Source: Zasmidium citrigriseum | Lineage: Eukaryota > Ascomycota > Dothideomycetes > Mycosphaerellales > Mycosphaerellaceae | Reading direction: 5' to 3' | Length of the DNA: 64,000 nt | Assembly: GCA_002786025.1 (NCBI GenBank) | Contig: NHNW01000010.1 | Span: 434,001-498,000 of the forward strand | Position numbers and translations under genes: made by a program | Part shown: piece by piece, positions 10,790 through 22,118 of the stretch | Layout: the number at the start of each line of letters is the position of its first letter | Numbering within the stretch: position 1 is the first letter of the stretch | The notes under the pieces: generated by a model | Seen by the model: the letters and a program-made list of their open reading frames with translations, nothing else | Told to the model about the DNA's origin: nothing | Database searches by the model: none

Positions 10790-12963
10790 ATGGCTGCCAT
10801 GCGTAGCTCTCAAGCTTCTTCCTTGCTCTCGCAGACATCAAGATGTTCTCTACCTCGAAGCTCCAGAAGAACGTTCTCCTCGTCAGTGAAGAGGGGCTCA
10901 TACGATGACACTGTTCAGAATCTACGGATAGGGAAGCACACGAGAGTCATCTACCAGGGATTCACAGGACGGGTGGCTACCGGAAACGCAAAAGACAGCT
11001 TGGCCTATGGCACCAACATTGTGGGAGGCGTGACTCCTGGGAAGGAGGGAGAGCACATTGGACTTCCTCTGCTTCCTGATTTGAAGAAAGCCAAGGAGCA
11101 GCTCAAGCCTGATGCTACGGCTGTCTTCGTTGCTGCACCGCAGTGCGGCAAGGCTATTGAGGATGCCATTGAAGCTGAGATACCTCTGATTGTTTCAGTT
11201 GCAGAGCATATTCCAGTTCACGATATCATGAGAGTCAGTATAGGATCTTCAGAACTTGGATTGACCGGACTGACAAGCTCCAGGTTGCAAGCATTCTCAA
11301 GACGCAATCCAAATCACGATTAGTAGGAGCCAATGCTCCCGGTATCATTGCACCCATTGGCTTCTGCAGAATCGGTTTCCAGCCTCTACCTACCTTCTCC
11401 CCAGGCCATATCGGTATCGCCGCAAAGTCGGGCACACTCTCATACGAGGCCGTGGCATCAATCACCCGATCAGGCTTGGGACAGAGCTTGTGCATTGGCA
11501 TGGGAGGAGACATCATTGCTGGCACGAACCTGGTTGATTCGCTTAAGGTCTTCGAATCAGACCCAGAGACCGAGGGCATCGTGATCGTCGGCGAAGTCGG
11601 CGGCAAGGCAGAAGAAGACGCAGCAGATTGGATCAAAGACTACCTGAAGCGCACCAAGAACCCCAAGCCGATCGCAGCTCTCGTGGGAGGCAAGACCGCA
11701 AAGCCAGGCCGTATCATGGGCCACGCTGGAGCTTGGGCAGCTCGCGGCGAGCACAACTCAGACGAGAAGTACAGCATTCTCAAAGAGGCGGGAGCAACAA
11801 TGGTCGACCACCCCGAGAACTTCGGCGGCGTCATGAAGACACTCCTCGAGCAATCCGGAAGAGACGTCAGCAAGATCCAAGCAAGCGTCCAGGCAAACCA
11901 GCAAAGACGTGGATACCACACCCTCCGCAGAAGCCCTGGCATGATGAGATCACAACAACAACCAAGGAGAATCCAGACTCCTCAACAACATCAACAAAAA
12001 CGAGACCTGCACATCGCCCCTGAACTCCGACCCGTCCCTCTCTACCCCTACCTTAGCAAGATCGAAGGCATCTCCATGTCCATGGACGAAGCCCCCAAAG
12101 ACGGCCACTACGTCGGTATCATCGTCGACCGAACCGAACGATGTCCCTGCATTGCCGTAGCACCCACAGCCGACGAATCTCAAATCGACGCCCGCGTCAA
12201 GCGCTTCACCTACGACTGGGCAGAAGGTCCCTCAGAATCCCTCATCAACGAAGCGATCAACTACATGCAAATGGGCTCCGCACCGCAAATCGCCAAGCAA
12301 CAAGTCCACCAGCTCATCGCCAGCTTGGCGAAGATGTACAAGGAGAAGGAAGCCATCATCCTCTCCGGCTGCGTCAGTGTCGGCGGCTCAGGGAATCTCA
12401 AACTCCATCAACCCAGCGTGACGCTCATGTTCGACGACGCCGCGTACCGAAGCTGTAAGCGTCAAGAGGACGTTCATCGGTTACGGCAGAAAGAGCAAGA
12501 AGACCCGGCTGAGCTCGAGGCTGAGAAGGACGGAATTGTATACGTTCGTCTCGATGACCCGGACGCGAAGATTGGTACTCTGGTCAACGGCGCAGGTCTG
12601 GCTATGAACACCGTCGATGCCCTCCGTCTCCATGGCGGCCGGGCGACCAACTTCCTCGACACCGGTGGCAAAGCTACCTCCGAGACTGTGAAGAAGAGCT
12701 TCGAAGTCATTCTGCAGGATCCTCGCGTCAAGGTGATCTTTGTCAACATCTTTGGTGGTCTGACGGATGGTGGCATGATCGCCAATGGTATCTTGCTGGC
12801 GTTTAAGGAGGTCGATATGAAGAACGTACCGGTCGTCGTGCGAATACGAGGAACGAATGAGGAGGTTGGGCAGAAGACTATTGCTGAGAGCGGGCTCGGG
12901 CTAGACGCCTTTGATAAGTTTGAGGATGCTGCCAAGCGGGTGGTTGAGATCGCCAACAGCTAG
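10790..12963 (+). CDS. Succinyl-CoA ligase-like fusion: full alpha subunit plus C-terminal part of beta subunit
   Basis: Exons 10790..11233 and 11284..12963 encode 707 aa. Residues 1-35 look like a mitochondrial presequence (RRTFSSSVKRG). Residues about 40-370 match the succinyl-CoA ligase alpha subunit: YQGFTGRVATGNAKDSLAYG and GGVTPGKEG (CoA-binding), GEVGGKAEEDAA, and RIMGHAGAWAARGEHNSDEK, which carries the phosphorylated active-site His. A Gln/Arg-rich linker (about 375-400) follows. The remainder matches only the later part of the beta subunit: VGIIVDRTERCP, LVNGAGLAMNTVDALRLHGG, NFLDTGGKATSETVKKSF and VIFVNIFGGLTDGGMIANG. The N-terminal ATP-grasp part of beta (about 100 residues) is absent. 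The order alpha-then-beta recalls ADP-forming acyl-CoA synthetases. It may act on an acyl-CoA in mitochondria, possibly needing another subunit for nucleotide binding. Confidence 0.85.
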
Positions 12964-13510
12964 TTGATAGATGAGAGTAACTGTATATATTGTCAGACTT
13001 TTAGAGCATTCTTGGCGATATACTTGGGCAATTAACCGTTAATTCGAAGCGCAATACCCGCTCATCCGAAGAAGCATCCATGGTCATGTGAACAAGCAGA
13101 GTCTGGTTCGAGACGATTCCACGGGACAAGTGGCGAGCGTCGAGAAAGGGGCGAAATGTCTGCAGTCGAAGTGCTAGACTCGTAAGGCCTCGAGATGAGT
13201 AAGAAGTGTTGAAGCATGCCAAATCTTTGTATTTTGAAGTTGCAGTCTGACGCCGAGCTAATCCATCGGGTAATCTCAAAAACATCCGCCATCCGTGAGA
13301 AGAAGTCACAGAAGAACACTCCAGTATGACGCCTATGACGCCGATAGGAGTCTTCACGCCCGTCGTGGATCTCTCATGCTCATCTTCTGACTCCATCCGT
13401 GAATACCATGAACCGTGCCGTCGTGTGTAGATCGAGCCGACTAGACAATACTGCTTGATAGTGCTGGTTGACTTGGCCGACTCGTTGTGAGTGTGTTCGT
13501 GACATCGCGA
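12964..13510. other. Convergent intergenic gap
   Basis: 3' flanks of the convergent ligase-like and SUMO genes. The open frames here show no family resemblance. Confidence 0.5.
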
Positions 13511-13872
13511 TCAGCAAGAGCCGCCGATCTGTTCTTGGTGAACTTCGAGGGTGTCGCCATCTGCCATCTCGAGCTGCAGTCGAAGTCAGCATATTGCCCC
13601 CACATTTGTACACAGGCACGCATGGCTCGACTTACTGTGTCTGGGGTGTCCTGCGCGTTGACTCGCTGTCCGTCGAAGAGGAAACGCACGCTCTGCATGC
13701 TCTTGCCCTGACGCTCACAGAAGGCATCCATGAGCTTCTTCAGTTGAGTGGTGCGCTTGATCTTGAAGAAGACCTCGTTGTTGTTGTCCGTGACTTTGAT
13801 ATTGAGATGCTCAGATGCTTGCTGCTCGTCTGGCTTGTCGCCCATGGGCGTGCCGTTGTTTTCGTCCGCCAT
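13511..13872 (-). CDS. smt3: SUMO (small ubiquitin-like modifier Smt3)
   Basis: Exons, complement of 13511..13573 and 13636..13872, give 99 aa. The sequence has HLNIKVTDNNNEVFFKIKRT, MDAFCERQGKSM, VRFLFDGQRV and, from exon 2, LEMADGDTLEVHQEQIGG, all typical of SUMO. It ends GGSC, so a Ulp-type protease would remove two residues to expose the diglycine that forms isopeptide bonds. The 62-nt intron falls between TPDT and LEMADGD. SUMO is attached to nuclear proteins via Aos1/Uba2 and Ubc9. Length and motifs match the fungal norm. Confidence 0.96.
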
Positions 13873-15441
13873 TGTTGTGAGGATATGGAGAGTGGTAGAG
13901 AGAGGTCGGAGTTAAGGGAGGTCTCGAGGCGAACGGCTGTCGTGTGTGGAGGAAAGGTTCAAGTGTTCCGTGGAAGATTTGTGGGGTTTTTATAGCTGTC
14001 GCCGATGACTAAGACGCGTGAAGTGAAGATTCACTTGCACGAGACAGCCCGTGGACGTGAGTGAGTGCGCGCTGTAAATCGATCAGTCTTCGTTCGTAGA
14101 AGGCGGGCCGGCGGCGCCTGTGAGAGTTGACGCTGAGACATAGACAAAGCGCGCATTTGCTTTCATAGTCGCGATGAGACTCACCTTGAGAAGGAGGCTA
14201 TGGACGTGTAGATTGGAGTGTGTGTAGAGAGTCAAGTGGAGTGGTGTTGGTCGAAAAGTGATGTCGGCTGCGATGGTGGGGTGTTTCTCAAAGGAAGCCG
14301 CAAGCCAGCGAGCCAAGAAGCCCTCTTGAACCTTCCATTGCCACGAGACAAACATCGATATCGTGACAGCAGTGATATTATTTACTCAGTCTCTCCAGGA
14401 GCACGTGAGAAGTTTACTCACTGTCACGAGGAATTGGTGTCACGATGGTATGGACTGAAGATTTCAGCAGTATTCCTACGTCACTGATGAAAGGATCACA
14501 GGTGAAAGAACCTGAAGAAGGCCTGAAGGGTGATCCTCCTTGCCATCCACAAGCATGTGCTATTCAAGGTGTGCCATATACCTCGTTACGAAGAGGGTTG
14601 TACGCGTCTGCTGATGACCCAAAGACTGCATCCAGAAGAACAACTACAAGGAAGACAAGTGCCAAAAGCAAGTGAGTCCTCCCTCCATTGTGTGCGCCAG
14701 CCACTCACTGGCTCTGATGCTGACGACGATGAGATCGATGCCCTCTATGCGTGCTGCAATCTCTTCTATCAGAAGAATGGCGATGATGCGTCCACGGTGA
14801 GCTGTCCCAAGGCGAACCTCCTGCGGTAGGTTTCCAATATCTCCAAACCGTCCCTCGCACTTCTGACTCCAGCACAGGCTCAAGATGAAGCAGCGAGCCG
14901 AAGGCGTCAAATAGAAGATCCAGCCTCCCGCCTCGAGCATCCAGAGACTTGTACATAGCGGCAAATATGTCACGCACACTTCTTCGAATCTTGCATCCCC
15001 TCGAGTGTCGGAACGAAGTTGAATGGGCGAGCGTACTCGATCTGAGGCTACCGGAGCACGCAAAGAGGCCCTGTGGACCTGAACAAACATTGAGTGTTCG
15101 CACCGAGACTCTAAAGGTAGCCTGTGAAAATGACATAGAAGAAGAAAAAGAGAAGAGTCCGTCGGCTGTTTGAAGCTGGAAATATCAAAATTCTCCAAAG
15201 TGCCAAAAGTCGCGGGGCCAGAAAGTCCAGGCACAGTCCGGCGTCTGCAAGTGTGAGCGAGGAAGGCGATCTCCTATCCTTTTTACTGACACATATGATA
15301 CATACATCTCTCATTGGACTTAGCATATTGCATTTTTATGCTCTCGATCTTTGGAATCAAACACCATCTCACAGTTCACGTCGTACAATAATACCATAGA
15401 GTTTGCGCCACCGCCCCGAAGAGGAAGTTGTGAAGTGAAAG
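13873..15441. other. Long gene-poor region
   Basis: The largest gap in the window (1.57 kb), lying between the divergent SUMO and nucleoside hydrolase genes. Open frames exist on both strands, including a minus-strand frame at 14644-15234 that lacks an ATG at its start, but none gives a recognisable domain and no splice-linked frame was convincing. One CACGTG lies at 14402-14407. It may hold long UTRs, a decayed gene or a non-coding transcript. Confidence 0.4.
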
Positions 15442-17030
15442 ATGGCTCGCAAGATCATCATAGACACAGATCCAGTGTGTGCAGATATCCTTCTCGACCT
15501 CTACTGTTACTGATCAGTTCATCAGGGCGTTGACGACATCCTCGCCATCTTGTTGGCCTTGTCAGCTCTTCCTGAAGAACTTGAAGTCTTACTCATATCG
15601 GTCACGTACGGGAACATCGATCTGCACAACTGCCTTCGCAACACTGTGTCTCTGTTCCACCATGTCGAGAAGGAGCTGGCCTGGAGAAAAGCTCAAGGTC
15701 GAGATGCTGGCTTCAAGACCCTGCACAAGTGCAAACCTCTTGTGGCAGTTGGCCCAGAGAACCCTCTTGCGGACCAGATCTTGATGGCCGACTTCTTTCG
15801 TGAGTAGCATAGAATGAGAAGAATCTCAGTGCTGACATATTATCCAAGACGGCCATGATGGGCTTGGAGGCATCCATGAGACTGTAAGAGATCATTCTCC
15901 TATCTGTCTACTGTTCGTCCCCCTATCTAACAGTCCAATAGCATCCCCACATGACCCCTTCCGAGACTTGGAAAGATCTCTTTCAGAAGGCCGACGAGTC
16001 GAGAGATCCTGAAGAGCATGCGATCGCCGAAGAGATGCGAAACACGGACGCCCTGTTCATTCCTTCTAAGATGCCTGCGTCAGAGGAGATCCTTCGATTG
16101 CTCCGCGAGAACGATTCAGACACCATCACGATCGTGGCCATCGGCCCATTGACCAATCTTGCCATCGCAGCAGCACTCGACCCAGAGACCTTCCTGAAGG
16201 TCAAGGAAGTTGTCGTCATGGGCGGCAGTCTCAACGAGGGAGGAAATGTAGGTCCATCACCACCACTTCCAACCCAACCCTCGACAATCAAGGAACCGCC
16301 ATTCAGATTGATCAAACAAGCTTCAGGACCCATAAGAGACATGCTGAACATTCGCAACCAGATCACCCCCGTGGCCGAATTCAATACCTTTGCCGATGCC
16401 GTCGCAGCAGCCAGAGTCTACGCCTTATCATCGCCCAACCCTCGCTCGACCATGCCACCAATAGCACCAGCACCACCTGGTGCCCAAGCAGACCAGCCTC
16501 CGCCACCATTCCTGCAAGACTACCCATCCAAGCTCTCTCGACAGCTCAAAGTCACACTCTTCCCCTTAGACATCACGCACCGCCACTGCCTAACCCGCGG
16601 TGAATTTCGCAAAACGATCGAGCCTCTCCTCGCTCAGAAATCTCCTCTGGCAGAATGGGTGTCAGCATTCATGGCCTCTACGTTCAACAAAGTCGAGTCC
16701 TTGCAAAAGGACGTCAGCGGCGATGGTGTCGAACTTCAGCTCCACGACCCATTGTGTATCTGGTACTGCATGGGTTTGGATTCCTCGCAGTGGAAACTCA
16801 TTGAAGATGAAGACTTGCGTGTCGAGACCTCGGGCCAGTGGACGCGCGGCATGTGTGTTGTTGACCGACGGACTCGCAAGGAACGTGAGGACGACGAAGA
16901 TGGCGAGGTGCCTGGAGACACAGGCAATTGGCTGAGCAGGAAGAACGGCAATAGACTACGTCGCTGTGTGGAATCGCCTGGCGAGGATCTATTCGGAGGG
17001 CTTTTGCTGAAGCGCATCTTCGGCTTGTAA
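15442..17030 (+). CDS. Inosine-uridine preferring nucleoside hydrolase family protein
   Basis: Splits ribonucleosides into base and ribose in nucleoside salvage. Exons are 15442..15474, 15526..15799, 15849..15883, 15942..16247 and 16362..17030, giving 438 aa. The N-terminal calcium-binding motif DTDPGVDD is cut by intron 1 (DTDP | GVDDILAIL). Further marks: ISVTYGNIDL, HGHDGLGGIHET, TIVAIGPLTNLAIA, VVMGGSLNEGGN and ITPVAEFNTFADA. The last intron (16248-16361, 114 nt, GTAGGT donor, GCTGAAC branch point) has no stop and keeps frame, so a simple reading would add 38 foreign residues inside the GN.TP.AEFN motif; removing it restores the family pattern. C-terminal region HDPLCIWYCMGL fits the family. 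Likely cytosolic, as no signal peptide was seen. Confidence 0.9.
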
Positions 17031-17476
17031 AGACGTCGCTAGTCAAGATTCAACATGGACAGATAGACAGAAAGTGAGAGACAGATTCTAAACAAATGCA
17101 AACTTTCATACTCCTAAGTTAGAGGTGGTCCCTCTGTACAAGCACATGATCCCCGGTAAGCTCGAGAAAAACGCCCCTGCAACAAGAAGCACAACCCCTG
17201 TGGTAAATGCAGCATCAACCGGTAACGCAGCATCGTGGTATGAGGGAAAAGAGTACACTTGACATCCGCTGATAGCTATGGCAAGATAGAGAGCAGTTGT
17301 GTGTTCCCCAGAGACCTTCCAATTCCCGGTTTGCCCTAACTTCCGCGCTCTCTGCTTGTCCTGCTGCCGCAAACGTAGAGTCTGAGATTCTCGAGGTGAA
17401 AGGAGCACGTGAATCAACTGTGTGTATCTGTGTGCTGTCTGACGTGATTCGTGCATTGTCGTGGCGTGCGTGTCGT
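17031..17476. other. Convergent intergenic gap
   Basis: 3' flanks of the nucleoside hydrolase and arf1 genes, with a CACGTG at 17406-17411. No gene was seen. Confidence 0.5.
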
Positions 17477-18911
<1,435 letters not shown>

Positions 18912-19687
18912 ATGTCCAAGCCCGACCTCGTGATCCTCGCCCTTGAGGAGGAAAGCAGATTTCGACAACGGGTGCACTTCGCCGGCCTTCTGCAAGCTCT
19001 GGAGTCCAGGGCCAACGTGCTAATAATCACTGAATCTGCGGTAGCCAGCATGCTCTTCCACGCCGGCGATGACGAACGTCTTGTCGTACTCGTCGTCGAC
19101 CAAGCACTCACCCAAGACAAGTATGCTGTTCAAAAAGAAGAAGTACCCTGCAATTCCAGTGCTTGAGACCCGGGTGGGCATTTTGATAACATTGTCCAGG
19201 CCAGAGCATATGTCAACCGCGGCGGAACAATCATTTTTGCAGGATTGTTCGCGTCCTCCGTGACGAAAGAAAAGATGACCCAGTTCTTCGCCCACTTCTC
19301 ATTGCCCTGGACGGCCGAAGACAGTCCGGGTAGCAATTGTACCTTTCTCAACAAGAAGAAATCTATGATCGATACCACCGGTCTGCCCCCCTGTTGCGGC
19401 AAAGACTCTGTGTATCTCGCGAACGTGGAGTTGGGTAACACGATCTATTACGCGTCGACCGATCAAGTTGTGAGTTCCAATCAAACGCCTCCTCGCGATC
19501 GTTCGAGACTTGCGGCAGTTGCTTTCGGTACGAGAAGAAGTCTTTGTTATGCATACCACCATTGCTGACAACTGCTTCTTTTCTTGCAGCCAGAGTCGAC
19601 AAGGGGGAAGTGGGTTGTGTTGGCTACTTGCGTGACTATGCGAACTCAAGACCGGTAATCATGGCTATGTGTGGTCTTGAGCGATGA
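18912..19687 (+). CDS. Conserved fungal protein of unknown function, possibly glutamine amidotransferase-like
   Basis: Exons 18912..19142, 19200..19527 and 19590..19687 give 218 aa. The joins were chosen by frame: intron 1 (GTACCC donor, TGATAAC branch point) yields ..KEE-ARAYVNRGGTIIFAGLFASS.., and intron 2 yields ..LAAVAF-ARVDKGEVGCVGYL.. ending MAMCGLER. The pattern of an N-terminal beta strand (PDLVILALEEE), a central RGGTIIFAGLF and a final VGYLRD..VIMAMCGL is known from a conserved ascomycete family of hypothetical proteins that looks Rossmann/amidotransferase-like. No catalytic triad can be assigned. Function unknown. Confidence 0.68.
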
Positions 19688-19960
19688 GTCCGCAACAGTT
19701 GAGGGTGAAATGACCAACGAAGCAGGACGGCGTAGCAGCAGCGGCAGCAGGTTTATAGAAGGATATCTCGGAGGATCACGTTCATTCCATCAGCCATGTA
19801 GGCAGATACCGATCACAGAACAATGAAACAGTTCAGCAGAAGTGGATGACTCGAGGCTCTATTGTCACTCAACCAGCTAAGGCGAGCAAACTAACTACCA
19901 TCTATGATAGCCACACGCTCGAAGCAGCCCATCCAACAGAGTGCCCTTGACCCGCAGCAT

Positions 19961-20720
19961 CTAGTAGAGACGCTTTGGTGGGGACATGCTAGCCTTGATG
20001 GTCAAGCTGCCCACGTTCTGCCAGCCCTTCTTCAGGAGCGAAACGAGGTAGTTGATGGCCAGCATGATGTTGGCGATGAGCTCATCCTCAGTCATGTCCA
20101 CGTTGCCGACGGCAACACCCATGCAGAGCACCTTCTTCAGCTGGAACTTGATGGTCGACTTGACCTCGGTGATCTTGCCGGAGAGATCGTCGGAGTGGGA
20201 GACAGGGGTAGGGAACTTGCCGGCTGTGGACGGTGTCAGCGATATCTAAGGGATGATGTGAAGGTGTGTATGCTTACCCTTGGAGAGACCTGGACCCAAG
20301 AGACGAGGGATCTGCTTGATGAGGGCGTCGGAGGCGATGAAGGCATCGTACTTGCGGGCAAGCTTCTTGATGAGCTTCTTGTTCTTGTTCAGCTTCTTGA
20401 GGTCGTCGGCGGACATGGCATCGACGCCTCCGTGCTTGGCACGATCGATATCGTGCTGGTCACCGAGGATGCTGCGAGACTGTCAGATCATGTCTCGCTG
20501 GTTGCGATGTTGCGCCGACATACCAGATGCTCATGTTTGGACGAGGGACCTTGGGGAGCTTAATGGTGCCCGAGAAACGCTTGTCACGCTGCGGGTCATA
20601 GTTCTTGAGGCCGATCTGGAGTTCGACCGTCTCGAGGAAGTTGCGCTTCTTCTCCTCGTTGGAGTACTGGAGCAATTGCTGCACGTTGGTACGCACACCA
20701 GCGACCGTGATCTTCGACAT
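19961..20720 (-). CDS. rpl1: 60S ribosomal protein L1/L10a (uL1)
   Basis: Exons, complement of 19961..20223, 20278..20471 and 20524..20720, give 217 aa, the same as yeast Rpl1. Marks: [72 protein letters not shown] and [15 protein letters not shown]. It forms the L1 stalk of the large ribosomal subunit near the E site. All joins are in phase. Confidence 0.97.
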
Positions 20721-20995
20721 GATTGCGGCGGTCTTCCAATAGGTATCTTGTGGATGCTATTGGTACGGCTTCTGCGTAGAGTGGTTGTTGGCTTGGGAGG
20801 AAGAAAGAGGCGAAGATTGAGGAATTTGTAGGAGATGATGTGGGGGCGCCAAGTCTCACGTGATCTTGAAAATCCATGAGTCACGGGCTTCGGATGGTAA
20901 AGTTCAACGCCATCAACTCACTTCCACAACCACAACAAAGGACAAGCGTATCACGATGTTGATGACTTCGACATTGATCGCTTCTCCTCATATGA

Positions 20996-21709
20996 CTACG
21001 GCCGCCTGAGCTCCAATCGAATCGCGATTCGATCCTCCGCCGTTGACTCACTCATCCGCATTCGTGGCTGCTGGACGTACGACTCTTCTCCTGAGGCAAC
21101 GAACCCGACCTTTTCGTACAACTTTTTTGCTGAGATATTCTCGGAATCCACGAGAACCGTGCACAGAAAGCCGACGCCACGATCATGTGCCTCCTGCTGG
21201 CCAGTTGCCAGAGCTGCTTCTGTCATGGCCCTCGCTAATCCTGACCGCCTTACTTCTGGGTCGACGAATGTGCCGTTGAGGACATAATGGAGCGGCTCGC
21301 TGTCTTCTGTGGATTCTTTTCTTCTGCTGCCTGTCGAAAGAGGATCTCTTGTCGCTGAGAAGCCTGCGCCTGCGAGTGGTCCTATAAGCACAATCGACCC
21401 AACGAACTTGGCTTGGAGCAGCTCTTCGAAGAACTTGTCCCTTCTGTCCTTGGTCCAGGGCTCGATTACACGATCGACTGCGTAGAAATGCTGGGCCTGT
21501 GGAGTCTTCAACCGTTCGAGAGTGAATGCCAAGTCTCGCTGGACCTCAATCTCGTATGAAGACGCAAATGCATCAGGTGCCGTCTTCAACGCATGCAGTC
21601 GCAGTTCGCGCGTCTTCTCGGCCAAGACTCTGGCAATGTCGTTGCTCTCGTTGTAGTCCTCAGGCCGTAGTTTGGGGAGCTTGACTACCGACCCAGTGGT
21701 AGGCTTCAT
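20996..21709 (-). CDS. GNAT family N-acetyltransferase
   Basis: Single exon, 237 aa from the ATG at 21709 (MKPTTGSVVKLPKLRPEDY). The frame is open 65 codons further upstream but has no supporting start. The GNAT fold is shown by YVLNGTFVDPEVRRSGLARA (motif A, acetyl-CoA pyrophosphate loop) and VLVDSENISAKKLYEKVGFV (motif B). The N-terminal part LHALKTAPDAFASSYEIE is typical of small GNATs. The acceptor substrate is unknown. It sits head-to-head with the CorA-like gene across about 400 bp. Confidence 0.85.
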   Translation of the reverse strand: MKPTTGSVVKLPKLRPEDYNESNDIARVLAEKTRELRLHALKTAPDAFASSYEIEVQRDLAFTLERLKTPQAQHFYAVDRVIEPWTKDRRDKFFEELLQAKFVGSIVLIGPLAGAGFSATRDPLSTGSRRKESTEDSEPLHYVLNGTFVDPEVRRSGLARAMTEAALATGQQEAHDRGVGFLCTVLVDSENISAKKLYEKVGFVASGEESYVQQPRMRMSESTAEDRIAIRLELRRP

Positions 21710-22118
21710 TTTCTTTGTCTCGCCTCTCAATTTCCGAGCTGCAAGAAGAAAAAGTCCCGAAGTCAAGCAGTATATCAAGATAACACCAGCTGGTGTCGAG
21801 CATTGCTCATATCTTGAGTTGTGACTCGAGGCGTTCCTGCATGCGGCCCTGCCTTTCAGCTCGGGGTACCTCGCTAAGACTTGCCCAGCCCCCACAAGCC
21901 ACAAGATGATATGAGCTGGTGACTTGCTTGTCTCATCTGCCTCAACTCACCTCTGCGTGACGGCTTATAGTCTTTATTCCGCGAGAATCAGCTTGATCAT
22001 GAGCCGCGTTGGGGACGATGGCCGAGTGGTCACAGGTGTGAGCGTGCCGTCGTCTCAAAAGCGATGGAAGCCCCAGCATACCTGCCGATGAGATGTTTTC
22101 TTCGCTCAAGAGACAACG
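21710..22118. other. Divergent promoter region
   Basis: Upstream region shared by the GNAT and CorA-like genes. Open frames here have no recognisable domain. Confidence 0.45.

Noticed and set aside
14644..15234. 196-codon minus-strand frame as a gene
   Set aside because: It begins with GTG rather than ATG, has no recognisable domain, and no upstream exon with good splice sites was found.
19904..20563. 219-codon open frame on the plus strand
   Set aside because: Antisense to the ribosomal protein uL1 gene.
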